Of a stretch of DNA of 64,000 bases, positions 36,901 through 47,188 are shown in pieces. Where the stretch lies: NCBI RefSeq assembly GCF_030272615.1, contig NC_081409.1:648426468-648490467 (forward strand). Direction: 5' to 3'. Under the pieces are notes generated by a model that saw only the letters and a list, made by a program, of their open reading frames with translations, made no database searches and was not told where the DNA came from. Positions within the stretch are counted from its first letter, which is position 1. The number at the start of each line of letters is the position of its first letter. Position numbers and translations under genes: made by a program. This DNA comes from Cryptomeria japonica (lineage: Eukaryota; Streptophyta; Pinopsida; Cupressales; Cupressaceae).

Positions 36901-38058
36901 TCTGCCATTCACTTTAATCTGTACAATTATATTTATGGCCTTATGTCTAAGGGTAGACATATGGAAGTATTTAGTGTTCCTATCCCCCTCCTTTAACCAG
37001 ACATTTCTCGATCTTTGTTTCCAGTAGGTTTCCTCTTTAGCTATTATTTCATGATATCTCATCAGAATAGCATCTTCAGTGTTTCTAGACATATAGATAT
37101 AACCATTGTGCTATATCTCATCCTAGATTTCCTTGAGTTCTAAGAGGGTTGTTGCTTTTGAGGTAAAGATGTTCCCAAAGCAATCCTTATTCCACTTCTT
37201 GACATTATCTTTAACATTCTTTAGCTTTTTGACCACTTTATACATGGCATTGCCTTCAATACTGACCTGCCACCAGTCCTTAATCTTACTTTCCAGATTC
37301 GGGTGTCTAGTCTTCATTTTTTCAAATCTATAAGGGAAATGTCTCCTTCTATTTTTTACTTCAACTGTTAAGGTTATAGGGTAATGATCTGATCCTGCCC
37401 TTATATGAGAAGATAAAGAGCATTCATGAAGATTAAACCAATCTAAGGAAAGAAGAGCTCTATCCAGTCTAACCTGAATCAAATTCTCACCACTTCTTCG
37501 ATTAGTCCAGGTGTATTTGACTCCTTGAAACTCTAGATCATGAATGGCATTATTGTTTATATAGTCCATTAGGTCCAATCTGCTATCCAGATTAGCATGA
37601 CTCCCTCCCTTTTTCACAATTTCCTTTAATGGAGTGTTGAAATCTCCCATAATTATCCAGCTGTCCTCAGCAAACCTTCTTCTCAGCCCAGTAAGATATC
37701 TCCACATCTCGCTTCGTCCAGTCTTAGTGTTAGGAGCATAAACATTAGTTAGGACCCATGTAGTGCAATTCTTAATGTGCTTAAATCTAATACAGGCCAG
37801 ATTGTTGTCCTGAATCAACACCTCTCCTTCTATATTGTTTTTGTTGCAGAATGTAACAATTCCTCCCGAGGCACCTTCTGAACTACATCCACTGACTCCT
37901 CCGGTTTTGAAAATATTCAAATTTTCAACTTTATCTTTCACCATCTTAGTTTCTTGAATCAAAAAAATGTCAGGGTTTTTGTCTCTAATCATATTTCTAA
38001 CTAAATTATGTTTGTGAGGACTATTAAGTCCCCTAATATTCGAGGAGATGATTTTCAT
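33907..38058 (-). pseudogene. LINE ORF2: endonuclease, reverse transcriptase, RNase H
   Basis: All segments lie in one frame from ATG 38058 (MKIISSNIRGLNSPHKHN) to 33907, broken only by in-frame stops. AP-like endonuclease at 38058-37150: QETK, GDFNTP and SDHYPI motifs. Reverse transcriptase at 36640-35900: FRPISLCNSLYKIISKVL, FLKLDLSKAYDRVDW, RGLRKGDPLS, and FVDD as catalytic box near 35990, with a TAG just before it. Zinc-finger RVT region with HxxxC-type residues (SFCTLCKQNEETINHMLFHC, about 34820-34760). RNase H at 34400-33930: INFDGASKGNLG and REANSCADWAAN. Several stops (for example near 37123, 36640, 36030 and 34740) make it inactive. Confidence 0.93.
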
Positions 38059-39851
38059 GGATTTTTAGAAATACTTGCCTCAAAGATGGTTCTTTGGGTA
38101 CCATCTGCTAAGTTCCTGCTTGTTTCCAATGTTCTTTTTTTAGCATTTGAGTGTCTTCCTAGAGAAGTGTGTTGCGCTCCCACATCACCAAGCCTGCTTC
38201 TAGTGTTTCTAGTTAGTGTACTATTTATTGAGTTATTGTTATTCTTTTTCTTTTGCTTGTTCTTTCTTTTATCCTCTGTTACTTCTTCATCCTCCTGCTT
38301 TGATTCATTCTTCCCCAGTTCCTTTTTTATGTCCTCTTCATCTCCCCATTTTGGATCTTGTTCCTCTGAATAGGCCAGCTTTCCCTTTGCTGGGGTGGTT
38401 AATGAGATTTCCGATAGCCCATGGCCCAAAATGGTATCAAGTTGGGCCTCTTAGAACCAGTCTATTTCTTTATCTTGATCTTGAGATTTTGAGACAAGGT
38501 TGAAGTTATCTCCTTCCTCTTTATTGTCTGTGGGTTGTTTATCAGCTTTCTCTACCTCTATCTTGTCCTCTTTCTGATCCTCTTGCTGAGTGTTGTCTTT
38601 TTCTTTGTGTATTGAGTCCTTAACACCCTGTTCCAACATCTGAATCTTTGGTTCATTACCCACTTCACTGGTGATTTCTTCCTCCACCCTTACTATCTAG
38701 GACTGCTTCTCCTTATTAGGATCATTGGAATCTTGAGCTTTTAGTGGCTTGTCCACTTTTTTCGAAACCTTAGTTTGGATATGGGGTTTGTCCTCTATAG
38801 ATGGACATTTTTTAGCCCAGTGTTCAACTTTTTTACAATGAAAACAGGCGAAGGGGATTGTTTCATAAACAATATTTTGCTTCCACTTCCCTAGTTTTGA
38901 TTCTATCTCTATTTCATCTAGCAAGTTCATATCAGGTCCAACTCCAATACAAATCCTTGCATAGATCAGCCTTCTTCTAGAGGCCGTGATCTGATCAATG
39001 GCGATAAGCTCCCCAAAGGTATTGGCAATTCCTGTAAAAATGTCTTCCTCCCAAAATTCCATTGGGAGCCCAGGGAGTTTGACCCACACCAGGACTTGGG
39101 CCAAAAAATTATTTCCTTTCACTACATTAGGGTACCACTTCTGGATGTACATGATGTATTTGCCTATTGCCCAAGACCCACTACATAGAATGTTTCTTCT
39201 ATCCTCATCACAAGAAAAGGAGAAGGATAGACAACCTTTGTTCATTGCTACCACATCAACCTAACCTTTCAGGTTCCACTTTCTTTTGACAAATCCATGA
39301 ACTATTTCTATGTTAGGTCTAGATCCAAAGAAATAACCAATCAAAGTGTTTTCCATTCTAGCGATGTTTTGATAAATGATTTGGTCAGGAACAACGATAG
39401 AAAACTTGCCCTGAGACACATGCGAGGAGTTTTTAACAAGAGGCGATGAGGACTTACCTTTGGGCTTGACCCCAAACAACAAGGACCACTTATGTGTCTG
39501 TCCATTGGGACCCCCTTTAGCGTCCGTTGACAAAAGAACCTTTTCCGAGTGATATTTACCTTCCACCGTGTTCTCTAAAACACCAGTCGTTTGTTGTCCT
39601 TGGGCTTCTTTCGAGTTTTCATCTTCTATTTTTGAAGTTTGAACCTGCCCTTTCCCGCTCTCTATTGCTAATTGCTCTTCACATGGTGTTGTTCCTCCCC
39701 CTGGGTCCCCCAAGATCATGGGATCATCGGGGTCCTTACCATCTGAACCTCCTCCTTCAGCAGGAATCTCTGAATCATCTGCTGCATGCTGTCCTGATGC
39801 TGATCTAGAATTCTCGCTCAAATTTAAATCCTTGAACCGTCTGCCTTCCAT
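38055..39851 (-). pseudogene. LINE ORF1: nucleic-acid-binding protein
   Basis: A single frame from ATG 39851 (MEGRRFKDLNLSENSRSASG) to the stop at 38055, which overlaps the ORF2 start as ATGA. Three internal stops lie near 39261, 38697 and 38451. A DUF4283-like region has VWVKLPGLPMEFWEEDIF, followed by a zinc knuckle CFHCKKVEHWAKKC (H in place of the usual G before the histidine context) at about 38850-38800. The C-terminal part is highly charged (EEDIKKELGKNESKQEDEEV). This is the usual ORF1 plan of plant L1 elements; it would coat the LINE RNA. Confidence 0.88.
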
Positions 39852-39916
39852 CCCACTAACCTTCCATCCAAATCCAAGTTAAATGAAGTTGTTAATGATC
39901 CCTTTTTATATTAGTT

Positions 39917-40378
39917 AAATAATATAAATTATTTAATTAATTTTGATTTATCCCCTTTAATTAAATTATTTTAATTATTTAATTAAAGATTCATTTTTAA
40001 TAACCTATAGAATAGTTTATTTAAATTATTCAATTAGCTAATTATGCCATAAAAATTAAAATAATATATTTATTTATTTAATTTTTTAATTATATTCTCA
40101 TACGAGGATAATATCTTCTTCTTTTAATATTTAGTTGCCTAATATCCTCCTAATTTTTCAACATGGAAATAATATCTTGGATATTTATGATATTTCTCTT
40201 TGATTTTTGAAAATCTTGCTTTTTGAAAATAACTCATTTTATATGATTAGTCTATTACGAATGTACCTTTTATTCTAATTATTAAATACACTTTATCCCT
40301 TTAGGGTTTCTTTAGGGTTGCACAACTTTAGGGTTACATATTCTCCTTTTATAAAGATTGTATTGTACCTTTTATATG
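39917..40378 (-). repeat. X LTR 2, second segment
   Basis: Continues the LTR after the LINE and matches 56790-57249. It ends at ..TTTTATATG, where it joins the leader directly; this is not a TG..CA end. Confidence 0.85.
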
Positions 40379-41431
40379 ATTGGTTAATGCAAAATTTAAG
40401 AAAATAATGATTACACAATTTGCACTTTGTTGGTAGAAGGGAATGACACAATTTCCAAAAATAAAAGGAAATTGGAATTTTAAAATTAGGGCCAAGGGAA
40501 TACCACTTAATTTTAAAATCAGGGTGAGACTATAATTAAACTCTTAATTTTAAAAAATTTCTTGAAATTTGAAATGTTGAATTTTAAAGGTATTTATGTT
40601 TCTAGAAGGATAAAAAATCGATAAAATTAGCTAATCTTCTAGATTTAGGCTATTAAATACAGTCTCCCAAAATTTCAGGAAAAAAGTCGAGGACCATGGT
40701 GGGAATGCACACGGTTCAACCAACTTTTTTCAAAATTTTTAGGGATGGATATTACGATAATTTTAAAGCTAACCCCAAAAAATTGGCGAATTTTACGATC
40801 TCTAGATGGGTGAAATGAAGGCGCAAATGTGAAAATAGGACCCTATTAGGGTTTTGAAGAAAAAGAGGAATTGAATTGCAATTTTGAAAAGGGTCAAACC
40901 TAATGGATAGGGACACCTTGGAAAATGTTTAGAAATTTGAATGTAAATGAAATTGATTTGAAATTCACACAAAATCCAATTAAGTTTAAAAATTAGGGTT
41001 TGTTGACCTAACCACTTAATTTTGAAATTTGAATTTTGGGAAAAAGGGGGGAAATTGAAATTTTGAATTGTAGTATTATAGACAAATCTGAGAACAATCA
41101 GAAATCTAAAAATGAAATTGAAATCCAATTTTTGCACAAGTTCAAGATGATTTTGATTTTTGAAAATTAGGATTTTGACAAGTAACCTCTTAATTTTGGA
41201 AATTTTAATTGCAAATTGAACAAGACAATGAGGAAATTGAATTTGACAATCAAAACAATTTTATATCTAAGATAACCACAAGCAATTTTTACAAATCACA
41301 AGTTCAATTTTAATTAAAAACTAGGGTTTTTAATTATTTAACCACTAAGTTTGTACAAAATTGAAACTTGTAAATGAAAAATATGCAATTTTGTTCCAAA
41401 GAAAGCATGCAAGACTTCGGGTTCACCAAAA
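40379..41431 (-). other. X interior 2: leader only, no gag or pol
   Basis: Matches 29974-31044 from ATTGGTTAATG onward and ends with the PBS-like sequence at 41415-41428. All coding sequence is absent. The junction at 40378/40379 is the same as that at 57249/57250. It contains the leader ORF copy (40802-41137, 111 aa). Confidence 0.85.
40802..41137 (-). CDS. X leader ORF, copy 2 (111 aa), unknown
   Basis: The same frame as 30428-30754, starting MQKLDFNFIFRF, three residues longer at the C-terminus (SPI). It is kept open although this interior has no gag. Confidence 0.25.
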   Translation of the reverse strand: MQKLDFNFIFRFLIVLRFVYNTTIQNFNFPPFSQNSNFKIKWLGQQTLIFKLNWILCEFQINFIYIQISKHFPRCPYPLGLTLFKIAIQFLFFFKTLIGSYFHICAFISPI

Positions 41432-41750
41432 TGTAATGGTGGAAAAATGGTGAATGATAGATCAAGAAGGAAACTACCCTTTCCCTCAAAGAGAGATGAG
41501 AGTTTCGCTATTGATTACCCTTCAAACACTTTTCACTATGTTAGATGAGGAAGAGGAGAGGATAATTCACTAGATTTAATCTCTCCACATGAAGAAGGTA
41601 GATTGAATTCTGAATGAATTGGGAATATTAAGTTGATCCCCTCTTTCTTGTTTGAAATGGAAACGAAATTGATTAAATTATGTAGTGCAAAAGTGACAAA
41701 CAACTGATTATAACTTGAGATCAGAATATGGGATGAAGCTATGCACCTAG
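41432..41750 (-). repeat. X LTR 3, first segment
   Basis: It begins TGTAATGGTGG after the PBS and is cut at 41750 by element Y; it resumes at 54439. The flanks CCTAG and CTTGG are a 5-bp target duplication with two transitions. Confidence 0.88.
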
Positions 41751-42509
41751 TGTATATGGTGAAAATGGATACAATAATAACGATATTGAAAGGCTAAATG
41801 AATTCAACCACAAAACCCTAGCCTAACAACAACAAGGATCCACCATAACATATGAAGATTACCTAAGACAATGTAAATCAAATGAAATCACAAAGATTAT
41901 ACCATCACATGTCCAATAGGGTTTGGATCTCCATTCTTCCTATCTCCATTGATCTTGCTTGATATATTTGCTCTCAGATTTTATGTGCACAAGAGCTCAA
42001 CAAAGAATGGAATGTGGTTGCAAGTAGGATCGTAGTGTAGTCAAGTGCATAAATTGATTAGGGTTTGATAATGAAAAAAGCATCTCCTTATATAGAAGAC
42101 ACTATATGAAATGGAGGGATAAGATTGAGAGGTGTAAAAGGAGGTCGGCTATGATTAGAGGATAGGTAAAAGAAATAATAAAATAATGAAAAGGGTAGGT
42201 AGTGTAGGAATTAAGAGATGAATGACATGTGTCATGGGTAGAAAAGGTTAATGAATTAATTAAATAAATAAAGATTTATATGATTAATAGAAGTGGGATC
42301 AATTAAATAAATAAGATATTTATTTAATTTAGGAAAAGGATAATTTAAATAAATAAAAGTATTTATTTAAATGAGAGATAAGGTTAGAAAAGGATAAATG
42401 AATTAATTAAATAAATAAAGATTTATTTAATTAATAGAAGAATTAAGCTTAGATAATTAAATAAATAAAGTATTTATTTAATTAGACTGGACAATTTTAG
42501 GTGTCTACA
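41751..42509 (-). repeat. Y 3' LTR
   Basis: Begins TGTATATGGTG and ends GGTGTCTACA on the plus strand. Five AT palindromes of the form AATTAAATAAATA-N-TATTTATTTAATT lie in tandem at 42251-42288, 42300-42330, 42341-42372, 42400-42437 and 42453-42484. Confidence 0.95.
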
Positions 42510-42526
42510 TTTTGCCCCTCTTTGAG
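42510..42526 (-). other. Polypurine tract of Y
   Basis: The minus strand reads CTCAAAGAGGGGCAAAA directly before the 3' LTR start TGTAGACACC. It is the expected plus-strand primer site and fixes the orientation. Confidence 0.85.
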
Positions 42527-43032
42527 ACAATGCGGCTTGTCGCGTTGTTTTAAAGAAGATAAGATGAACTGATACAGAGTTGTCCCAAGATGGGAATGAT
42601 ATGCCCCCTCGAGAGATTGGATGAAAATGTCAGAAACGATCGTAGACAATCTCTCGATAAGAAAGAGAGGCTAGAATGGATTGACCGGATAAAGTGACAG
42701 AGTCACAGGATAATGAAGACTGACTTGGGAAACGAGGACTAGGGTAGTCTATAAGATAGACCATGGGGGAAAATACATCCTCATTGTCATCCACACATCC
42801 ACAAGAGTAGAGTGCAGAGTGAAAAAAAAAGAGGAGCAACAGTCAGCAGCGATGGCCTTGGTTCATAGATTCGACCGCGTTCACCGATTCCAAAGGCCAG
42901 CAGAGGCAGGAGAGCCGGCAAGTACCACAAAACCTCCGCATACTTTGATGCATTTATTGTTGTCATTAATGCATGCTAGATAGGGTAATTAATGCGCTTA
43001 GAATAGGGTCCAAAAAAATGTCAAAAATGTCC

Positions 43033-43320
43033 AGGCGCGTCTGCGTTGGTGCCAGGTGCGTTTGTGCTCGCTAGGCACATCTATGTTTGTGCTAGGCGCG
43101 TCTGTGCGGGAAAAGGCGTCTATGCAAAATGCAGTCACGTCTGTGATGTGTAGGTGTGTCTATGCCAAAAAGGCACGTCTATGTCACCCAGGTGTGTCTG
43201 TGCAGAGCATAGGCACGTCTGTGTGTTTTAGGCATGTCTATGTAAAACTGGCACGTTTATGCAGTCTTCAAGCCCGTTTATGTCAGGCAAGCGCGTTTGT
43301 GTCCAAAAAACGTGAATTTG
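43033..43320 (+). repeat. Left array of AGGCRCGTCTRTG, period about 20 bp
   Basis: About 14 copies start at 43033, 43054, 43073, 43094, 43114, 43132, 43152, 43171, 43190, 43211, 43230, 43250, 43271 and 43290, so the step is 18-21 bases. A roughly 13-base conserved part is followed by a 6-8 base variable part. Differences are mostly C to T or G to A at the CpG positions of the core CGCGTCTGTG. It lies upstream of, and in sense with, the PMD gene. Confidence 0.85.
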
Positions 43321-43534
43321 TGTCTTCTAGGTCAAATTGGCAGTTCTGTGATGAACATACGCTGTCGATTGGATAAGCTGTTGAGAGGATACACTCAAGC
43401 AGGTCCTCTAGGGAAGACTAGGATAACAAATAGGGCTAGGATTGACAATTCTGTGATAGAACATACGTTGCCAATTAGGAAACTACTCAAGAGGAGTCAC
43501 TCAAGTATAGACCCTAGGATATGATAGATCGAGG

Positions 43535-43790
43535 CACTTTGTGATGAACAGTGAGTACAAAGATATAGTACTTTGTGATGAATAGGGAGTGCCAAATACA
43601 TAGTACTTTGTGATGAATAGGGAGTACCACTAGGATAGAAGCAACACTTTGTGATGAACAGTGAGTGTCACTAGGATAGATAGCAACACTTTGTGATGAA
43701 CAGTGAGTGTCACTAGAATAGAATGCCATATGCATTTAGATAAAAAGTAGCATTTTGTGATGAATAGTGAATGCCACTATGACTGACATG
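43535..43790 (+). repeat. Tandem repeats of CACTTTGTGATGAACAGTGAG
   Basis: Variants of ACTTTGTGATGAACAGTGAG start near 43535, 43570, 43605, 43645, 43687 and 43751, with TCACTAGGATAGA-type sequence between. Two related short phrases, TTCTGTGATGAACATACG, are near 43344 and 43449. The block ends just before the PMD reading frame. Confidence 0.75.
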
Positions 43791-43805
43791 ATTGATTTGC
43801 TTGAC

Positions 43806-45526
43806 TGCAGGAGTATTTGCCTATGTTGGAGTCACGGGAGAGATTCCCATCGACACAGAGATTGCGACCTAAGCTGACCTTTGAGGACCGAGTGGCTATC
43901 GAGGCTATGAGTCTGAGACATATTCTGTACGTGCCTAAGTTTTGGGCGAACATGGGACTGTTGACTGCACTGGCAAAGAGGTGGCACTCCGAGACTTGTA
44001 CTTTCCATTTACCAATGGGGGAGATGACAGTCACCCTCAAGGATGTATACAGGATCCTGAGGATACCGATCGATGGGGAGCTGATTCCCTATGATTGAGA
44101 TGGAGACAGGGAGGCCCTGAGATGAGTGTTCCGGGACCCAGGACTGGAGATGAGGGCAGGACATGTGGCTTGGGACACCATGACAGCTACAGGATTAGCA
44201 CTGTCAGTAGTGATAGGAGGAGCGATCAATGGGTTCTTGTGTCCTGATAGAGCAACACGAGGGTTGGCAGTGGGCTAGGGAGGTGCATTGGAGACATTGG
44301 TGACACAGCACACCAGATATGCCTGGGGACCATGTGTGCTAGCACACCTGTATTACGAGCTGCATTAGTTTGTGTACCATGGGTCAGTGGGATTGGGCTG
44401 CGGGGTCACATTGTTATAGGTGTGGGCCTATGAGCATCTACCAGTGATGAGACCGATACATTTCAGGGGTAGAGGTCACGGATGCAGTTTTGTACACTTG
44501 TACGACATGATCACTTCACAGCCATGGATTGACAGGTTAGAGCACTGGCGATGGGTGATTGATGACATTGATATGGTGATATGGAGGCCATACCTGGGAT
44601 GTGAGCAGTGGGAGGATGATGTAGTAGAGCTTCCCTACACCTTCTGGAGCAGGTATCTGATTGGGCGGATGCCCTATGTACTGGAGAGGCAGCTAGTGGA
44701 TAGGGTGGGTAGGCAGTTCGACAGGATCCAGCGGATGCCACGGGGTTCAGGCATGTATGCACGGAGTGTTAGAGATCAGGCACAGTTTGGGCCCCTATTA
44801 TCATATGATTAGGTTGTTACACAACTAGTAGAGATGATGCCCCTACCTTGGGACATGTGGCCAAAGATTAAGGATGCCGGCATGGATCCCGAGTACATAG
44901 CATATTGGGCCGAGCATCCATTCCCACACCTGACGGATCCAGGAGAGCTATTAGATGGAGATGGTGGTGGGGATGGTGATGATGATGGAGATGATGGGGG
45001 TAGACGCCGATGGAGGAGGAGGAGGGTGGTTGGAGAGAGGAGGGTGGCACCGTGGAGGGAGGGTGGAGAGGACAGGCAGGCTCAGGTGGTGAGAGGTCGC
45101 GGTGGATTATCGCTACAGGTGCCAGGAGCACAGGGTCCCAGAAAGGTGCAGGTATAGGGACAGGCACCAGTACAGGGGCAGGCACCCATACAGGGGGAGC
45201 CACAGGGGACTGAGGCAGAGGAGGATGAGCTGACGGAGCTGAGGGAGATCTGCTAGGGACAGGAAGATGAGATCCAGGACCTGGAGAGGGAGAGGGATAG
45301 GCTCAGGAGGCAGCTCAGAGATACTAAGCAGGAGCGGGATCAGGCCAGTCAGCACTACACAGAGGCTGAGACTGCACTGAGGGCTGGGAGGCAGGCAGCA
45401 GAGGACACAGGGGCTGGATATGCCTATGTTCTGCGGGTAGGGGAGGAGATTTCCTACTGGCGGGATCTCTATTATGGTGTAGTTTCAGCTGATCAGCGGA
45501 CGAGGAGCTTCCATAGACCATCGTAG
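43806..45526 (+). pseudogene. Plant mobile domain (PMD) gene in antisense orientation
   Basis: One frame reads from about 43808 to 45526 with no frameshift. The N-terminal part is a plant mobile domain, the family of MAIN/MAIL-type proteins and transposon-borne relatives: LRHILYVPKFWANMGLLTAL, then WHSETCTFHLPMGEMTVTLKDVYRIL. The middle part (44420-44800) has WRPYLGCEQWEDDVVELPYT. An acidic/basic linker follows (DGDDDGDDGGRRRWRRRR, near 44950-45025), then a coiled coil (ELTELREI, DLERERDRLRRQLRDTKQER, about 45230-45350). Eight internal stops lie at 44096, 44123, 44276, 44366, 44417, 44810, 45155 and 45254, all TAG or TGA. A sequence TTGCTTGACTGCAG just before the frame looks like an intron acceptor, so an upstream exon is possible. 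GC-rich compared with neighbours. Confidence 0.8.
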
Positions 45527-47188
45527 ACAACGATAGCTACGGGAGGGAGCTGGAGGAGATAGGCGTCTAGTGGTGGGGTTATGGGTCCTCCACCACCACT
45601 AGATAGAGGGGACAGGAGGGATGATCCTGGGGTGGGTCCTTCGGGGGCTCAGATTCCATCGAGGCCAGGCGGCTCTGAGGGAGGGAGTTCATCATAGCCT
45701 TAGAGGGCTCCCTATGTATCAGTATTGTACCATTTTTGTATGATGATGTAGACACCTTCGGGTGATTGTAGCCATATGATTTTGACATCATTGTATCATG
45801 ACACTTTATATATATATATGAGATGATTCATGTTTGCGGCAGCTATATGCATGTGTACCTATGTAATGAAATGTTCTTATAATGTATGTTTATGTGATGC
45901 TTATGACATGGATGCAAATATGTATATTATGCAATACAATATTTTTGTTCTTTTATGTTTTATATGTTATGTAAATGCAAATGTGAATGTATGAAATGCA
46001 AATGAATATGATAATGCAAAGAACTATTTACATGATGAGAATATAAAATGTTCTAACATGTGTTGTGTGCAGGATGTGATGCAATTGTGATATCTATATG
46101 TATGTATGAAATGCTTAATATATGGTAATGCAGGTGCAGCTACATGAAATGCAAATATTTTTGGTGTGTCATTATACTCAGTCATATGATAGCAGGCTAT
46201 GCGAACTCGAGAAGGATGATGGAAGTCAATCAAGAAAGGGGGATGAAATACAGAAGATATAAAAGTGAAAGAGCTTCTTGTGCGTTATCATCATTGAGCT
46301 TTATTATGGCAAGTGGGTTATGACAATCGAGGCATATGTTCGACCCAGAAAGTCATTGTACCTGTTTGCATGGAGATAAGATAGTCACAAACAAAGAATG
46401 CCCCAGTTCACACTAGACTCTTAGTGTCCTCATATCCTTGGACAAGTCATAGCATTACTAAGAGACAATCCACAGACAGCAAATACAAATAGGTGACGAT
46501 ACCCCATCCTCGCCTTTCTAGTCAAAGACATCCTGGAGATAAAATCTCTAGTCAGAGACATCCTGAAAAAGCTAAAAGACATGTCACCAAAAGATAAAAT
46601 CAAAAGAAAACCAAGACTCGACACCAACATCCACTGTAGTCCTCAAGTTTAGTGTCTCTTGTCACTTGTCACTTGTATAAGTCTTATTTGATTGTGGTCA
46701 CAATGTTTACTTTCACAAAAAGGATAGATAGCACTGAACCATATGTTGTCTGAGTCTGTTGAAAGATTTGATTTGTTGAAGCCCATTTTTGTTGCTGTCT
46801 CATCTGAAATTGACTGAATCCATGAAACTGATACTTTATTGCAGAGAAAATGAAACTTTATTGCGGATCTATGATGCAAATACTGCTTTATTGTGAATTG
46901 TGCGCGGATAGACTGAAGGAAGCTGGAAGAAACTGTACTCCTCGAAACATGTGATGTTCTCAATTCCACACCCATCACTAGACGTAGGATTTGCCTTAGC
47001 CATAGATAGGATCTGATTTATTATGGATGGAAAGGGAGGTTTATTATAAATGGCTAACCAATCTTAGGTAGATCAATAACAAGCCATGATGGGAATGGGT
47101 AAGTTTATTATGAATTTTTTGATTTTATTTTTATTTTTGAATTTTTTTATTTTTTTTGTATTTTTTTGAATTAGGATATTCCAAAGAG
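45527..47188. other. Y 3' region between PMD gene and integrase end
   Basis: The first 190 bases continue the PMD frame with more stops, so the protein end may be slightly further right. From 45780 to 46180 the sequence is AT-rich with loosely repeated ATGCAAATATG phrases. At 47105-47175 is a T-rich run. No coding feature is recognised; the ORFs at 46430-46978 look like chance. Confidence 0.5.

Larger units (their letters stand above)
31885..39899 (-). mobile_element. L1-type LINE, about 8.0 kb, with 17-bp target duplication
   Basis: A perfect 17-bp duplication CCCTTTTTATATTAGTT stands at 31868-31884 and 39900-39916, and removing the insert restores a continuous X LTR as at 56760-56790. Reading on the minus strand: a short 5' leader, ORF1, ORF2 (endonuclease, RT, RNase H), an extra ORF3, and about 360 bases to the 3' end. 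The 3' tail is only a few A residues and no long poly(A) is seen. The element appears full length. Confidence 0.93.

Noticed and set aside
43033-43320. 13-base repeats with short variable spacers, CRISPR-like
   Set aside because: Units and spacers are far too short, and the genome is eukaryotic.
43806-45526. PMD region as an ordinary host gene
   Set aside because: It sits between the integrase end and the 3' LTR of Y, inside the target duplication, and has eight stops.
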